A stretch of 64,000 bases of DNA. Source: Hydrogenophaga palleronii_A. Lineage in GTDB: Bacteria; Pseudomonadota; Gammaproteobacteria; Burkholderiales; Burkholderiaceae_C. Location: NCBI RefSeq assembly GCF_031457455.1, contig NZ_JAVDWU010000004.1, positions 310,001 to 374,000 on the forward strand. Reading direction: 5' to 3'. Positions 7,612 to 15,764 of the stretch are shown piece after piece. The translations under genes were made by a program, and so were the position numbers. The notes beneath the pieces are model-generated. The model had not been told where the DNA came from, made no database searches, and saw nothing but the letters and a program-made list of their open reading frames with translations. Positions within the stretch are counted from its first letter, which is position 1. Each line of letters opens with the position of its first letter.

Positions 7612-7720
7612 GGGGTTGTCTCCGGGGGTGTTGTGGGCTGAACTGCGGTCGATGTTAGCGAGGTGGTCTCGAAAAGGCTTGTGAAAACAGGCTTGCGGGG
7701 TTTGAAATTTCTGAAACCGC

Positions 7721-8653
7721 TCATGCCGGGGCCGGGTGCAGTTCGCGCAGACAGTCCAGAAAAGCGTGGGTCATGCGCAGCGCCTCTGGCGAGCGCCGCA
7801 CGATGGCGCTGTAGCCGCAGGTGTAGCGCAACAGTGCCGGGTTGATGGCGCGCAGACGCCCGTGAGTCACAAAAGTCTGGGCATAGTGGTCGGGCAGAAA
7901 ACCCAGGTAGTGGCCTGAGAGGATGAGCAGCGCCACACCCTCCTGGTCGGACGCGGTGGCCGCGCGCTGCAGCCGGCGCTGGTGGGTCAGTTCCATGTTT
8001 TGTGAGTGGTAGCCCAGCGCGGCCAGGGGCTGCTGGCGCAATGCTCGCCAGTCGGCCCGGGCTGGGGGCGCGCTGAACCACGGGTGGCCTGCGCCCGCGT
8101 ACAGCAGCATGTTTTCGTCGAACAGCGGCGTGTAGTCCAGGCTGTCCGAGCGTCGGTGCTCGGGCACGATGCCGAGCTGGAACTGGCCGTCCATCACACC
8201 ACGTTCGATCACCGCAATGCCGTTCACGTGCAGGTGCAACTGGATCTGCGGCGCGCGTTCGCGCAGCAGCGCCAGGGCCTTCGGGATGTGCGCGGCGGGG
8301 TTGCTGGCGGTTTTTTCGAACACCGCCACGTGCAGGTCGCCACCCAGGCGCTGGTGGATGTCGTGCAGGCTGCCGCGAAAGCCTTCGGTGGCGGCCAGCA
8401 GGCGCTGGGTGGCCTCGTAGAGCTGCTGGCCCTCCGGCGTGAGCGCAAAGCCCGCGCGCCCACGCCGGCACAGCACCAGGCCCACGCGGGTTTCCAGGTC
8501 CTTGATGTGGCGGCTGATGGTGGACATGGCGATGTTGAGCTCCAGCTCGGCCGAGGCCATGCCGCCGCAGTCCGCCACCGCCTTGAACACCCGCAGCAGG
8601 CGGATGTCCACGTCGCCCAGTTGGCCCAGAACGGCCCGGTGTTTTACTTGCAT
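7721..8653 (-). CDS. LysR-type transcriptional regulator
   Basis: The 310-residue protein has an N-terminal winged helix at about residues 14-75 (VDIRLLRVFKAVADCGGMASAELELNIAMSTISRHIKDLETRVG), followed by a substrate-binding domain with GDLHVAVFEK. It is divergent from the beta-alanine-type aminotransferase across a 90-base promoter region, the usual arrangement for a LysR protein that controls its neighbour. It therefore probably activates the aminotransferase in response to an amino acid or pyrimidine breakdown product; the ligand cannot be read from the sequence. Confidence 0.9.
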   Translation of the reverse strand: MQVKHRAVLGQLGDVDIRLLRVFKAVADCGGMASAELELNIAMSTISRHIKDLETRVGLVLCRRGRAGFALTPEGQQLYEATQRLLAATEGFRGSLHDIHQRLGGDLHVAVFEKTASNPAAHIPKALALLRERAPQIQLHLHVNGIAVIERGVMDGQFQLGIVPEHRRSDSLDYTPLFDENMLLYAGAGHPWFSAPPARADWRALRQQPLAALGYHSQNMELTHQRRLQRAATASDQEGVALLILSGHYLGFLPDHYAQTFVTHGRLRAINPALLRYTCGYSAIVRRSPEALRMTHAFLDCLRELHPAPA

Positions 8654-8743
8654 GTTTTGTAAAGTCAGGGTAGATAGGTTGTCATTTATACGAGTAAACC
8701 GCGCGCCCCAGAATGCGCATTACCCCACCCCGAGGAGAACCCC
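8654..8743. promoter_or_regulatory. Divergent promoter region between LysR gene and aminotransferase gene
   Basis: This 90-base region is locally AT-rich (around TTTTGTAAAGTC and GTCATTTATACGAG) compared with both flanking genes and ends in a CGAGGAGAA Shine-Dalgarno for the aminotransferase. It must hold both promoters and presumably the LysR binding site. I could not pick out a single convincing T-N11-A box. Confidence 0.5.
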
Positions 8744-10108
8744 ATGGACCTGACCGACAGCCAGCACCTGCAGAACGCCCCCCGCACAGACGCCGCCTGG
8801 CTGGCGGCGCACTGGATGCCCTACACCTGCAACCGGGAATTTCAGGCCAATCCCCGCCTCATCACCAGCGCCAAGGGGGCCTACTACACCAGCCACGACG
8901 GCCGCCAGATCTTCGACGGCCTCTCCGGCCTGTGGTGCAGCGGCCTGGGCCACGCGCGCAAGGAGATCGTCGACGCGGTGAGCCGCCAGGTGGCCACGCT
9001 CGACTATTCACCCGCCTTCCAGTTCGGCCACCCGCTGGCGTTCGAGCTGGCCAACCGAATCGTTGAGCGCATGCCCACCGGCCTCAACCGCGTGTTCTTC
9101 ACCGGCTCGGGTTCGGAGTCGGCCGACACGGCGCTGAAGATGGCGCGCGCCTACTGGCGCACCAAGGGCCAGGCCAGCAAGACGCGGCTGATCGGTCGCG
9201 TCAAGGGCTACCACGGTGTGAACTTCGGCGGCATCTCGGTCGGCGGTATCCCGGCCAACCGCAAGCTGTTCGGCCAGGGCGTGGAAGCCGATCACCTGCC
9301 CCACACCCAGCCACCGAATGGCAGCTTCTATCGCGGCATGCCGCCCGAGGCCGGCCCACATGGTGCCGCGCTGGCCGACGAACTGCTGGGGTTGATCGCG
9401 CTGCACGACGCTTCCAACATCGCCGCCGTCATCGTCGAACCCTTCTCGGGTTCGGCCGGCGTGGTGATCCCGCCCGTGGGCTACCTGCAGCGCCTGCGCG
9501 AAATCTGCACCGCGAACAACATCCTCCTGATCTTCGACGAAGTCATCACCGGCTTCGGCCGCACCGGCAGCTGGACCGGCGCGGAAGCTTTTGGCGTCAC
9601 GCCCGACATCCTCAACATCGCCAAGCAGGTCACCAATGGTGCGCAGCCGCTGGGTGCAGTGATCGTGCGGCAGGACATCTGCGACACCTTCATGGCCGCG
9701 GGTGGCCCCGAGTACATGCTGGAGTTCCCGCACGGCTACACCTACTCGGCCCATCCGGTGGCCTGTGCCGCCGGCATCGCCTCGCTGGATCTGCTGGAGA
9801 GCGACAACGCCTTAGAACGCGCGCGCGAACTTGCGCCGCATTTCGAAAACGCCGTGCACGGCTTGCAGGGCGGGAAACACGTGGCCGACGTGCGCAACTT
9901 TGGTCTGGCTGCAGGTATCACCATCGCGCCGCTGCCAGGCGAGCCGGCCCGTCGGCCTTACGAGATCGCCATGGCCATGTACCAGAAGGGCTTCTATGTG
10001 CGCTACGGCGGCGACACGATCCAGCTTGCGCCGCCTTTCATTAGCACGCCGGCGGAGATTGATCGCATGGTGAGTGCGCTGGGTGATACGCTGAACGCCA
10101 CTGTCTGA
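8744..10108 (+). CDS. Omega-amino acid (beta-alanine):pyruvate aminotransferase, class III
   Basis: The protein has 454 residues. HWMPYTCNREFQANPRL, GLSGLWCSGLGHARKEI, FFTGSGSESADTALKMARAYWR, the cofactor-contacting LLIFDEVITGFGRTGSW and NIAKQVTNGAQPLGAV, which holds the PLP-binding Lys, match the omega-amino acid:pyruvate aminotransferases. These convert beta-alanine plus pyruvate to malonate semialdehyde plus alanine. In this context it would take the beta-alanine released by the pyrimidine operon at 11.3-18.5 kb, or 3-aminoisobutyrate from thymine. A family-1 intergenic repeat begins right after its stop codon. No malonate semialdehyde dehydrogenase gene is in the window. Confidence 0.88.
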   Translation: MDLTDSQHLQNAPRTDAAWLAAHWMPYTCNREFQANPRLITSAKGAYYTSHDGRQIFDGLSGLWCSGLGHARKEIVDAVSRQVATLDYSPAFQFGHPLAFELANRIVERMPTGLNRVFFTGSGSESADTALKMARAYWRTKGQASKTRLIGRVKGYHGVNFGGISVGGIPANRKLFGQGVEADHLPHTQPPNGSFYRGMPPEAGPHGAALADELLGLIALHDASNIAAVIVEPFSGSAGVVIPPVGYLQRLREICTANNILLIFDEVITGFGRTGSWTGAEAFGVTPDILNIAKQVTNGAQPLGAVIVRQDICDTFMAAGGPEYMLEFPHGYTYSAHPVACAAGIASLDLLESDNALERARELAPHFENAVHGLQGGKHVADVRNFGLAAGITIAPLPGEPARRPYEIAMAMYQKGFYVRYGGDTIQLAPPFISTPAEIDRMVSALGDTLNATV

Positions 10109-10426
10109 CTCCCTCGCTCCTTTGGGGAGAGGGCTGGGCTGAGGGGCCTCCGCGCGCCAGTTCTATTCTTTTCCGGAAGCTTGGTTTGGCCGGGTCTCGG
10201 CCCGGCGGCCGACCTACCTTTCTTTGTCTCGCCAAAGAAACGTAGGCCAAAGAAAGGCGAGCCGAAGTCCGGGGCCCTTCGGGCTTCCTTGCGCTGCTCG
10301 CGTCGTGGGGGATATTCGCAAACTTGTCCGCTGCGCGGCCTTCGGACATGCGAATTTCTGATCCCCACGCCGCTGCGCTGCTCAGCCCGGCCACACGGCA
10401 CCAGCGGGATCGGGAGCGGACTCCCC
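10109..10426 (+). repeat. Long intergenic hairpin repeat, family 1, copy 2
   Basis: Same element and orientation as 5415-5725. Its first stem-loop (10213-10246) pairs CCTAC with GTAGG and TTTCTTTG with CAAAGAAA. Compared with copy 1 the two arms have changed together: a T-A pair became C-G, and both arms lost one base of the T/A run. It fills the gap between the convergent aminotransferase and TetR genes. A shorter related hairpin, CCTCTCTGAGGAGAGG, sits at about 10456-10471 against the TetR stop. Confidence 0.85.
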
Positions 10427-10471
10427 TTCTCGGAGCCGTGTCTCTACTCCCTCACCTCTCTGAGGAGAGGG

Positions 10472-11140
10472 CTATGCCGTTGGCTGCCCCGGCGCCAGGC
10501 CACTCGCCACCAGGTGCACGATCAGTTCTTCCGCGTTGTCAAAGTCGCGCGCGGTCAGCGCCGGTTTGCCCAGCAGCAGGGCGAACTGGGCCTGTTGTTC
10601 AGCGTAGGCCTGTGTGACCGTCCAGATGATGAACATCAGGTGCGTGAAGTTCACGCGTGCGATGCGGCCTTCGCGTGCCCAGCGCTCGAAGGTGCGCACC
10701 TCCTTGCGCAGCAGTGGGCCCACGCGCGTGGTGATGGCTTCGCCGTACCTTGGTGCACCGGCGATCACCTCTTTGGTGAACACCTTGACGCCATTGGGGC
10801 GTTCGCGCGAAAAGCGCAGCTTCAGACGCACGTAGGCGCGCAGCGCTTGCAGGGGGTCGTCGCCGTGTGACAGCTCGTCCATGCCGGCCAGCCACTGATC
10901 CAGCACGTCGTCGAGCACGCGTCGGTAAAGCGCCTCCTTGCTGGCGAAGTAGTAGAGCAGGTTGTGCCGGCTGATGCCAGCGGCGGCGCCGATGTTTTCG
11001 AGGGACGCGCCCTCGAAACCGAACTGGGCGAACTGGTTTTCGGCCTCCTGCAGGATGGCCGCTTCCTTGCGCAGACGCGAGGCCGTTGGGGCCTTCGCAG
11101 GCGGTGTGTCGGGCCCGGGTGAAGAGGAGGTTTTTGCCAT
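10472..11140 (-). CDS. RutR-like TetR-family regulator of pyrimidine catabolism
   Basis: The protein has 222 residues from the ATG at 11140; an ATG at 11170 would add ten residues, and neither has a well-placed ribosome binding site. Helix-turn-helix: ILQEAENQFAQFGFEGASLENIGAAAGISRHNLLYYFASKEALYRRVL. The rest follows E. coli RutR closely in pattern, with LRAYVRLKLRFSRERP, TKEVIAGAPRYGE and HLMFIIWTVTQAYAE. RutR binds uracil or thymine and then leaves its operator. The gene is divergent from preT and two RutR-like palindromes lie between them, so it probably represses the pyrimidine operon and perhaps itself until a pyrimidine arrives. Confidence 0.85.
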   Translation of the reverse strand: MAKTSSSPGPDTPPAKAPTASRLRKEAAILQEAENQFAQFGFEGASLENIGAAAGISRHNLLYYFASKEALYRRVLDDVLDQWLAGMDELSHGDDPLQALRAYVRLKLRFSRERPNGVKVFTKEVIAGAPRYGEAITTRVGPLLRKEVRTFERWAREGRIARVNFTHLMFIIWTVTQAYAEQQAQFALLLGKPALTARDFDNAEELIVHLVASGLAPGQPTA

Positions 11141-11198
11141 CGCACCATTGTGGCGCAAGCTCCTTGCCATTTTCTGGCATGGGCTTTGCTATAGGGAT

Positions 11199-11232
11199 TT
11201 CACCAATTGGTAAAACTTTACCAGTCGGTAAA
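11199..11232. promoter_or_regulatory. Tandem RutR-like operators
   Basis: Two 16-base palindromes stand 18 bases apart centre to centre: TTCACCAATTGGTAAA at 11199-11214 and TTTACCAGTCGGTAAA at 11217-11232. The E. coli RutR consensus as I remember it is TTGACCA-NN-TGGTCAA. The first site matches 12 of its 14 fixed positions and the second 11. They lie between the RutR-like gene and preT, about 100 bases ahead of the preT start codon, so a dimer on each could block both promoters. Confidence 0.75.
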
Positions 11233-11335
11233 TTGCAGCAGTTCGCCGTGGTTGTGTGCAAAGTCAGGGAGCCGAAGAGCGACCCCATGTGCACACCGAT
11301 TGTTGTTGTCAGTACCCGCCCCACAAGGAAAACCG

Positions 11336-12703
11336 ATGGACACCCTCACGAGCCGCGCCTGCGGCGTCCATGCCGCTCGCCTCAATCTGGCGGACTACGC
11401 CGTCAACTTCAGCGATGCGCACCCGCCGTTGACCCGCCCCCAGGCGCTGATCGAAGCCGAGCGCTGCTATTACTGCCACGACGCGCCCTGCGCCACTGCC
11501 TGCCCCACGGGCATCGACATTCCTTCGTTCGTGCACCGCATCGCGCAGGACAACAACCGGGGCGCGGCGCGCGCGATTCTCGAAGCCAACCCGCTGGGCG
11601 GCATGTGCGCCCGCGTCTGCCCCACCGAGGTGCTGTGCGAACAGGCCTGCGTGCGCAACACCAACGAAGACAAGCCGGTGGAGATTGGTTTGTTGCAGCG
11701 CTATGCCACCGATGCGTTCTTTGCCCGGCCGGGTGCGCCGCTGTTCCAGCGTGAAGCGCCCACGGGCAAGCGCGTGGCCGTGGTGGGCGCAGGGCCTGCA
11801 GGGCTGGCCTGTGCACACGGTCTGGCACTGCGCGGTCACGACGTGGTGCTGTTCGAGTCGCGGCCCAAGCTCGGCGGCCTCAACGAATACGGCCTGGCCA
11901 GCTACAAGACCACCGACGACTTCGCGCAGAAGGAGGTGGCATGGCTGCTGTCGGTGGGCGGCATCGAGGTGCGCACCGGCCAGCAGCTGGGCCGCGACAT
12001 CACGCTCGACGGTCTGATGGCCGGCTTTGACGCCGTGTTCCTGGGCCTGGGCCTGCAGGGCGTGAACGCGCTGGGCATCGCCGAGCCCACGGCTACGGGT
12101 CTGCGCAATGCGGTGGACTTCATCGCCGAATTGCGTCAGAGCACAGACCTGTCCACCCTGTCGGTGGGTCGCCGCGTGCTGGTGATCGGTGGCGGCATGA
12201 CGGCGGTGGACGCGGCCGTGCAGTCGCGCAAGCTGGGGGCAGAAGACGTCACCATCGTCTACCGCCGCGGCGCTGAAGCCATGTCGGCATCGCGCGTGGA
12301 GCAGCAATGGGCACAGACGAACGGCGTGACCATCCGCCACTGGGCCGCGCCGCAGGAACTGCTGTGCGAGGGCGGTGCCGTCAAAGGCATGCGCTTCGCC
12401 GCCACGGCACTGCGCGACGGGAAGCTGGTGGAAACCGGCGAGACCTTCACGCTGGAAGCCGACATGGTGCTCAAGGCCATCGGTCAGACCTATGTGGCCG
12501 AGCCCGTGGGCAAGGCGATCGCGCTGCAGGGCGGGCGCATCGCCACCGATACAGCAGGCCGCACCAGCCTGGCGCGCGTCTGGGCCGGCGGCGACTGTCG
12601 CGCGGGCGGGCGCGACCTCACGGTGGAAGCCGTGGAGCACGGCAAGCTGGCCGCGCTCTCCATCCATGAGGCGCTGAGCGTGCCCGTGGCGCTGGTGGCC
12701 TGA
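11336..12703 (+). CDS. preT: NAD-dependent dihydropyrimidine dehydrogenase, PreT subunit
   Basis: The protein has 455 residues. An N-terminal iron-sulfur domain (CYYCHDAPCATACPTGIDIP, then GGMCARVCPTEVLCEQACVR) precedes a glutamate-synthase-small-chain-like flavoprotein part with the FAD motif VAVVGAGPAGLACAHGLALRG, GGLNEYGLASYK, and the NAD(P) motif VLVIGGGMTAVDAAVQSRKLGA. GGRIATDTAGRTSLARVWAGGDC closes the FAD site. PreT passes electrons from NADH to PreA, which reduces uracil or thymine to the 5,6-dihydro base. The ATG at 11336 has an AAGGAAAA ribosome binding site. It is the first gene of the operon and preA follows after 67 bases. Confidence 0.92.
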   Translation: MDTLTSRACGVHAARLNLADYAVNFSDAHPPLTRPQALIEAERCYYCHDAPCATACPTGIDIPSFVHRIAQDNNRGAARAILEANPLGGMCARVCPTEVLCEQACVRNTNEDKPVEIGLLQRYATDAFFARPGAPLFQREAPTGKRVAVVGAGPAGLACAHGLALRGHDVVLFESRPKLGGLNEYGLASYKTTDDFAQKEVAWLLSVGGIEVRTGQQLGRDITLDGLMAGFDAVFLGLGLQGVNALGIAEPTATGLRNAVDFIAELRQSTDLSTLSVGRRVLVIGGGMTAVDAAVQSRKLGAEDVTIVYRRGAEAMSASRVEQQWAQTNGVTIRHWAAPQELLCEGGAVKGMRFAATALRDGKLVETGETFTLEADMVLKAIGQTYVAEPVGKAIALQGGRIATDTAGRTSLARVWAGGDCRAGGRDLTVEAVEHGKLAALSIHEALSVPVALVA

Positions 12704-12770
12704 CCCCGCCCGGCCCCCGCCCCCAAAGCCCGACGAACGCCAACGCCAACGAATTTCACCGGAGCACCCC

Positions 12771-14084
12771 ATGGCCGACATCCGCAGCAATTTCCTGGGT
12801 ATCCAGAGCCCCAACCCCTTCTGGCTCGCCTCTGCGCCGCCCACCGACAAAGAGATCAACGTCACCCGCGCTTTTGAAGCCGGCTGGGGCGGCGTGGTGT
12901 GGAAGACGCTGGGCGAAGACCCGCCAGTCGTCAACGTGAACGGTCCGCGCTACACCACGCTCCTGTCGCAAGACCGCCGCGTGATCGGCCTGAACAACAT
13001 CGAACTCATCACCGACCGACCGCTGCAGACCAACCTTGAAGAGATCAAGCGCGTCAAACGCAACTGGCCCGACCGCGCCATGATCGTCTCGCTCATGGTG
13101 CCTTGCGAGGAAGAGAGCTGGAAGCGCATCCTGCCCATGGTGGAAGACACCGGCGCCGACGGCGTCGAGCTCAACTTCGGCTGCCCGCACGGCATGAGCG
13201 AGCGCGGCATGGGCGCCGCCGTGGGCCAGGTGCCTGAGTACATCCAGATGGTCACGGCCTGGTGCAAGCACTACAGCCGCCTGCCCGTGATCGTGAAGCT
13301 CACACCCAACATCACCGACGTGCGCCATCCGGCGCGTGCAGCCAAGGCCGGCGGGGCCGACGCGGTCTCGCTCATCAACACCATCAACTCCATCATGGGC
13401 GTGGATTTGGACCGCATGGTGATGAGCCCGAGCACCGACGGCTGGGGTTCGCACGGCGGCTACTGCGGCCCGGCCGTGAAGCCCATCGCACTCAACATGG
13501 TGGCAGAGATCGCACGGGACGAACTGACCGCCGGCCTGCCCATCAGCGGCATCGGCGGCGTCACCACCTGGCGCGACGCGGCCGAATACATTGCCCTGGG
13601 CTGTGGCACGGTGCAGGTGTGCACGGCGGCCATGGTCTACGGCTTCAAGATCGTGCAGGACATGTGCGATGGCCTGTCCAACTTCATGGACGAGCACGGC
13701 TACGCCACGCTGAACGACTTCAAGGGCCAGGCCGTGCCCACGGTGAAAGACTGGAAGAACCTCAACCTCAACCACATCGAAAAAGCGGTGATCAACCAGG
13801 ACGCCTGCATCCAGTGCGGCCGCTGCCACGTGGTGTGCGAAGACACCTCGCACCAGGCCATCACCTTCATCAAAGAGGGCGGTTTGCGCAAGTTCGAGAT
13901 CAACGAAGCAGAATGCGTGGGCTGCAACCTGTGCGTGTCGATCTGCCCGGTGCCCGAATGCATCACCATGCGGGCGCTGGAAGCGGGTGAGGTGGACGTG
14001 AGAACGGGTCAAACGGTCACCGGTGAATACGCCAACTGGACCACCCACCCCAACAACCCGCAGCGCGTGAGCGCCACCACTTGA
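12771..14084 (+). CDS. preA: NAD-dependent dihydropyrimidine dehydrogenase, PreA subunit
   Basis: The protein has 437 residues. The first 330 form a dihydroorotate-dehydrogenase-like FMN barrel (NPFWLASAPPTDKEINVTRAFEAGWGG, LNFGCPHGMSERGMGAAVGQ, VIVKLTPNITDVRHPARAAK, GIGGVTTWRDAAEYIALG). The last 110 carry a two-cluster ferredoxin domain, ACIQCGRCHVVCED and ECVGCNLCVSICPVPEC. Together with PreT it reduces uracil and thymine. The loop GMGAAVGQ has Val151 where the animal enzyme has its catalytic cysteine (GLACGQ), so the proton donor may differ. The ribosome binding site is CGGAG. The order preT-preA-permease-amidohydrolases gives a full import and degradation set. Confidence 0.93.
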   Translation: MADIRSNFLGIQSPNPFWLASAPPTDKEINVTRAFEAGWGGVVWKTLGEDPPVVNVNGPRYTTLLSQDRRVIGLNNIELITDRPLQTNLEEIKRVKRNWPDRAMIVSLMVPCEEESWKRILPMVEDTGADGVELNFGCPHGMSERGMGAAVGQVPEYIQMVTAWCKHYSRLPVIVKLTPNITDVRHPARAAKAGGADAVSLINTINSIMGVDLDRMVMSPSTDGWGSHGGYCGPAVKPIALNMVAEIARDELTAGLPISGIGGVTTWRDAAEYIALGCGTVQVCTAAMVYGFKIVQDMCDGLSNFMDEHGYATLNDFKGQAVPTVKDWKNLNLNHIEKAVINQDACIQCGRCHVVCEDTSHQAITFIKEGGLRKFEINEAECVGCNLCVSICPVPECITMRALEAGEVDVRTGQTVTGEYANWTTHPNNPQRVSATT

Positions 14085-14228
14085 AACCGTTCTTGCGGCG
14101 CCGGTGCGGTTCTTGCGTGAGCCGCCGCCTTTCGTGTTTTCCTTTTTCCCCGCAGCTGCCAGCCTGGATCGCCGGCGCAGACCGCGGACTGTGTGCAACC
14201 CCACGAGGTCTTTGACAGGAGTACAGGC

Positions 14229-15686
14229 ATGACGAACAGCATCGGCAGCACCGCCCAGGTGGCGGGGCCCATTCCCGCCACCGGGCCCAACCCGCTGGCC
14301 AACGAGGACTTGCTACCCACCACCGCAGCGCAGCGCCACTGGGCCTGGAAGGACTACGCGGCCCTGTGGGTGGGCATGGTGGTGTGTGTGCCCACCTACA
14401 CCATGGCCAGTGCCATGCTAGATCAGGGCTTCACCTGGCAGAAGGCGGTGTGGCTGGTGTTCCTGGCCAACTGCATCGTGTTGGTGCCCATGCTGCTGAT
14501 CGGCCGTGTGGGGCCCAAATATGGTGTGCCGTTTCCGGTGCTGGCGCGGGCCTCGTTCGGCGTGAAAGGTGCCAACCTGCCGGCCGTGTTGCGCGGGCTG
14601 GTGGCCTGCGGCTGGTTCTCCATCAACTGCTACTTCGGCGCACTGGCGCTGCATGGCTTTCTGAACATCATGGGCGCGGGTCTGGCGGGGCCGGCCGAGG
14701 GGGAGACCATCAGCACCTCGCAGTTCATGTGCTTCCTCGCGTTCTGGGCGCTGCACATCTGGTTCATCTGGAAAGGCCTGGAGTCCATCCGCGTGCTGGA
14801 GGTGATCGCCGCGCCATTGATGATTGGCGCGTCCATCCTCCTGGTGGTGGTGCTGATGATGAAGGTGCCCGCAGGCGAACTCTTCAACCTGCCCGCCAAG
14901 GTGGTGGAGGGCGGTCCCAAGACCTGGGCCGCGCTCACCGGGCTGGTGGGCTTCTGGGCCACGCTGGCGCTCAACATTCCTGACTTCACGCGCTTTGCCA
15001 AATCGCAGAAGGACCAGATCGTGGGCCAGGCGATTGGCCTGCCGATTCCCATGGCGCTGTTTTCCATGGTGGGCATCATCGGGTTTTCTGCCTCGTCCAT
15101 TCTGTACGGCAAGGCGCAGCTGTTCCCTGACGGCCTGCTCACCCAGATGGGCAGCTTTGCCGCCGGTGTGGGCCTGCTGGTGATTTTGCTGGCCAACCTG
15201 ACCACCAACGTCGCCGCCAACCTGGTGTCGCCTTCGTACGACTTCAGCCAGGTCGCGCCGTCGAAGATCAGCTTTCGCACCGGTGGCCTGATCGCCGCCG
15301 TCATCGGCCTGCTGTTCATGCCCTGGAAACTGCTGGCCACCTCGGGCGGCTACCTGTTCACCTGGCTGGGCGGCTACGGCACGCTGTTGGGCGCCATCGC
15401 CGGCATTTTGCTGGTGGACTACTACCTGGTGCGCAAGAGCGTGCTCAAGGTGGACGACCTCTACCGCCGAGGCGGCGACTACGAATACAGCAACGGCTGG
15501 AACATGCAGGCGCTTATCGCCTTCGCGCTGGGCGTGCTGCCCTGCCTGCCGGGTTACCTGGCCGTGTCTGGCGTGGTGGACAAGGCCGCCGTGCCGGGTC
15601 TGTTGCTGAATCTGTTCGACTTCGGCTGGTTCTTCAGCCTGGCCGTGGCTGGCGGCTACTACTACCTCACCGCCAAGAGGCCCTGA
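14229..15686 (+). CDS. NCS1-family nucleobase:cation symporter
   Basis: The 485-residue protein has about 12 membrane helices. NEDLLPTTAAQRHWAWKDYAALWVGMVVCVPTYTMASAML is the NCS1 opening, followed by GVKGANLPAVLRGLVACGWFSINCYFGALAL in helix 3 and LNIPDFTRFAKSQKDQIVGQAIGLP in the helix 6 region, all typical of the bacterial allantoin/uracil/hydantoin importers. Position between preA and the dihydropyrimidinase argues for uracil, thymine or dihydropyrimidine uptake across the inner membrane. The ATG at 14229 follows GACAGGAG. A hairpin with four T residues lies just after the stop codon and may reduce transcription into the next gene. Confidence 0.88.
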   Translation: MTNSIGSTAQVAGPIPATGPNPLANEDLLPTTAAQRHWAWKDYAALWVGMVVCVPTYTMASAMLDQGFTWQKAVWLVFLANCIVLVPMLLIGRVGPKYGVPFPVLARASFGVKGANLPAVLRGLVACGWFSINCYFGALALHGFLNIMGAGLAGPAEGETISTSQFMCFLAFWALHIWFIWKGLESIRVLEVIAAPLMIGASILLVVVLMMKVPAGELFNLPAKVVEGGPKTWAALTGLVGFWATLALNIPDFTRFAKSQKDQIVGQAIGLPIPMALFSMVGIIGFSASSILYGKAQLFPDGLLTQMGSFAAGVGLLVILLANLTTNVAANLVSPSYDFSQVAPSKISFRTGGLIAAVIGLLFMPWKLLATSGGYLFTWLGGYGTLLGAIAGILLVDYYLVRKSVLKVDDLYRRGGDYEYSNGWNMQALIAFALGVLPCLPGYLAVSGVVDKAAVPGLLLNLFDFGWFFSLAVAGGYYYLTAKRP

Positions 15687-15697
15687 ACCTTTGATGG

Positions 15698-15728
15698 CCC
15701 TGCCGCCCGTGGCCACCGGCAGGGTTTT
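15698..15728 (+). terminator. Possible intra-operon attenuating hairpin
   Basis: CCCTGCCG pairs with CGGCAGGG around an 11-base loop and is followed by TTTT. It lies 12 bases after the permease stop and 37 bases before the dihydropyrimidinase start. The T-run is short, so a partial terminator or a message-end protector is likelier than a full stop. Confidence 0.5.
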
Positions 15729-15764
15729 CCCGTTTCGCATCCACGCACCCTGAAGGAGACCCCC

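Noticed and set aside
11190..11240. Exact -35/-10 promoter hexamers for preT
   Set aside because: Several weak combinations are possible (for example TTGGTA with TAAATT 16 bases apart) but none is convincing enough to list.
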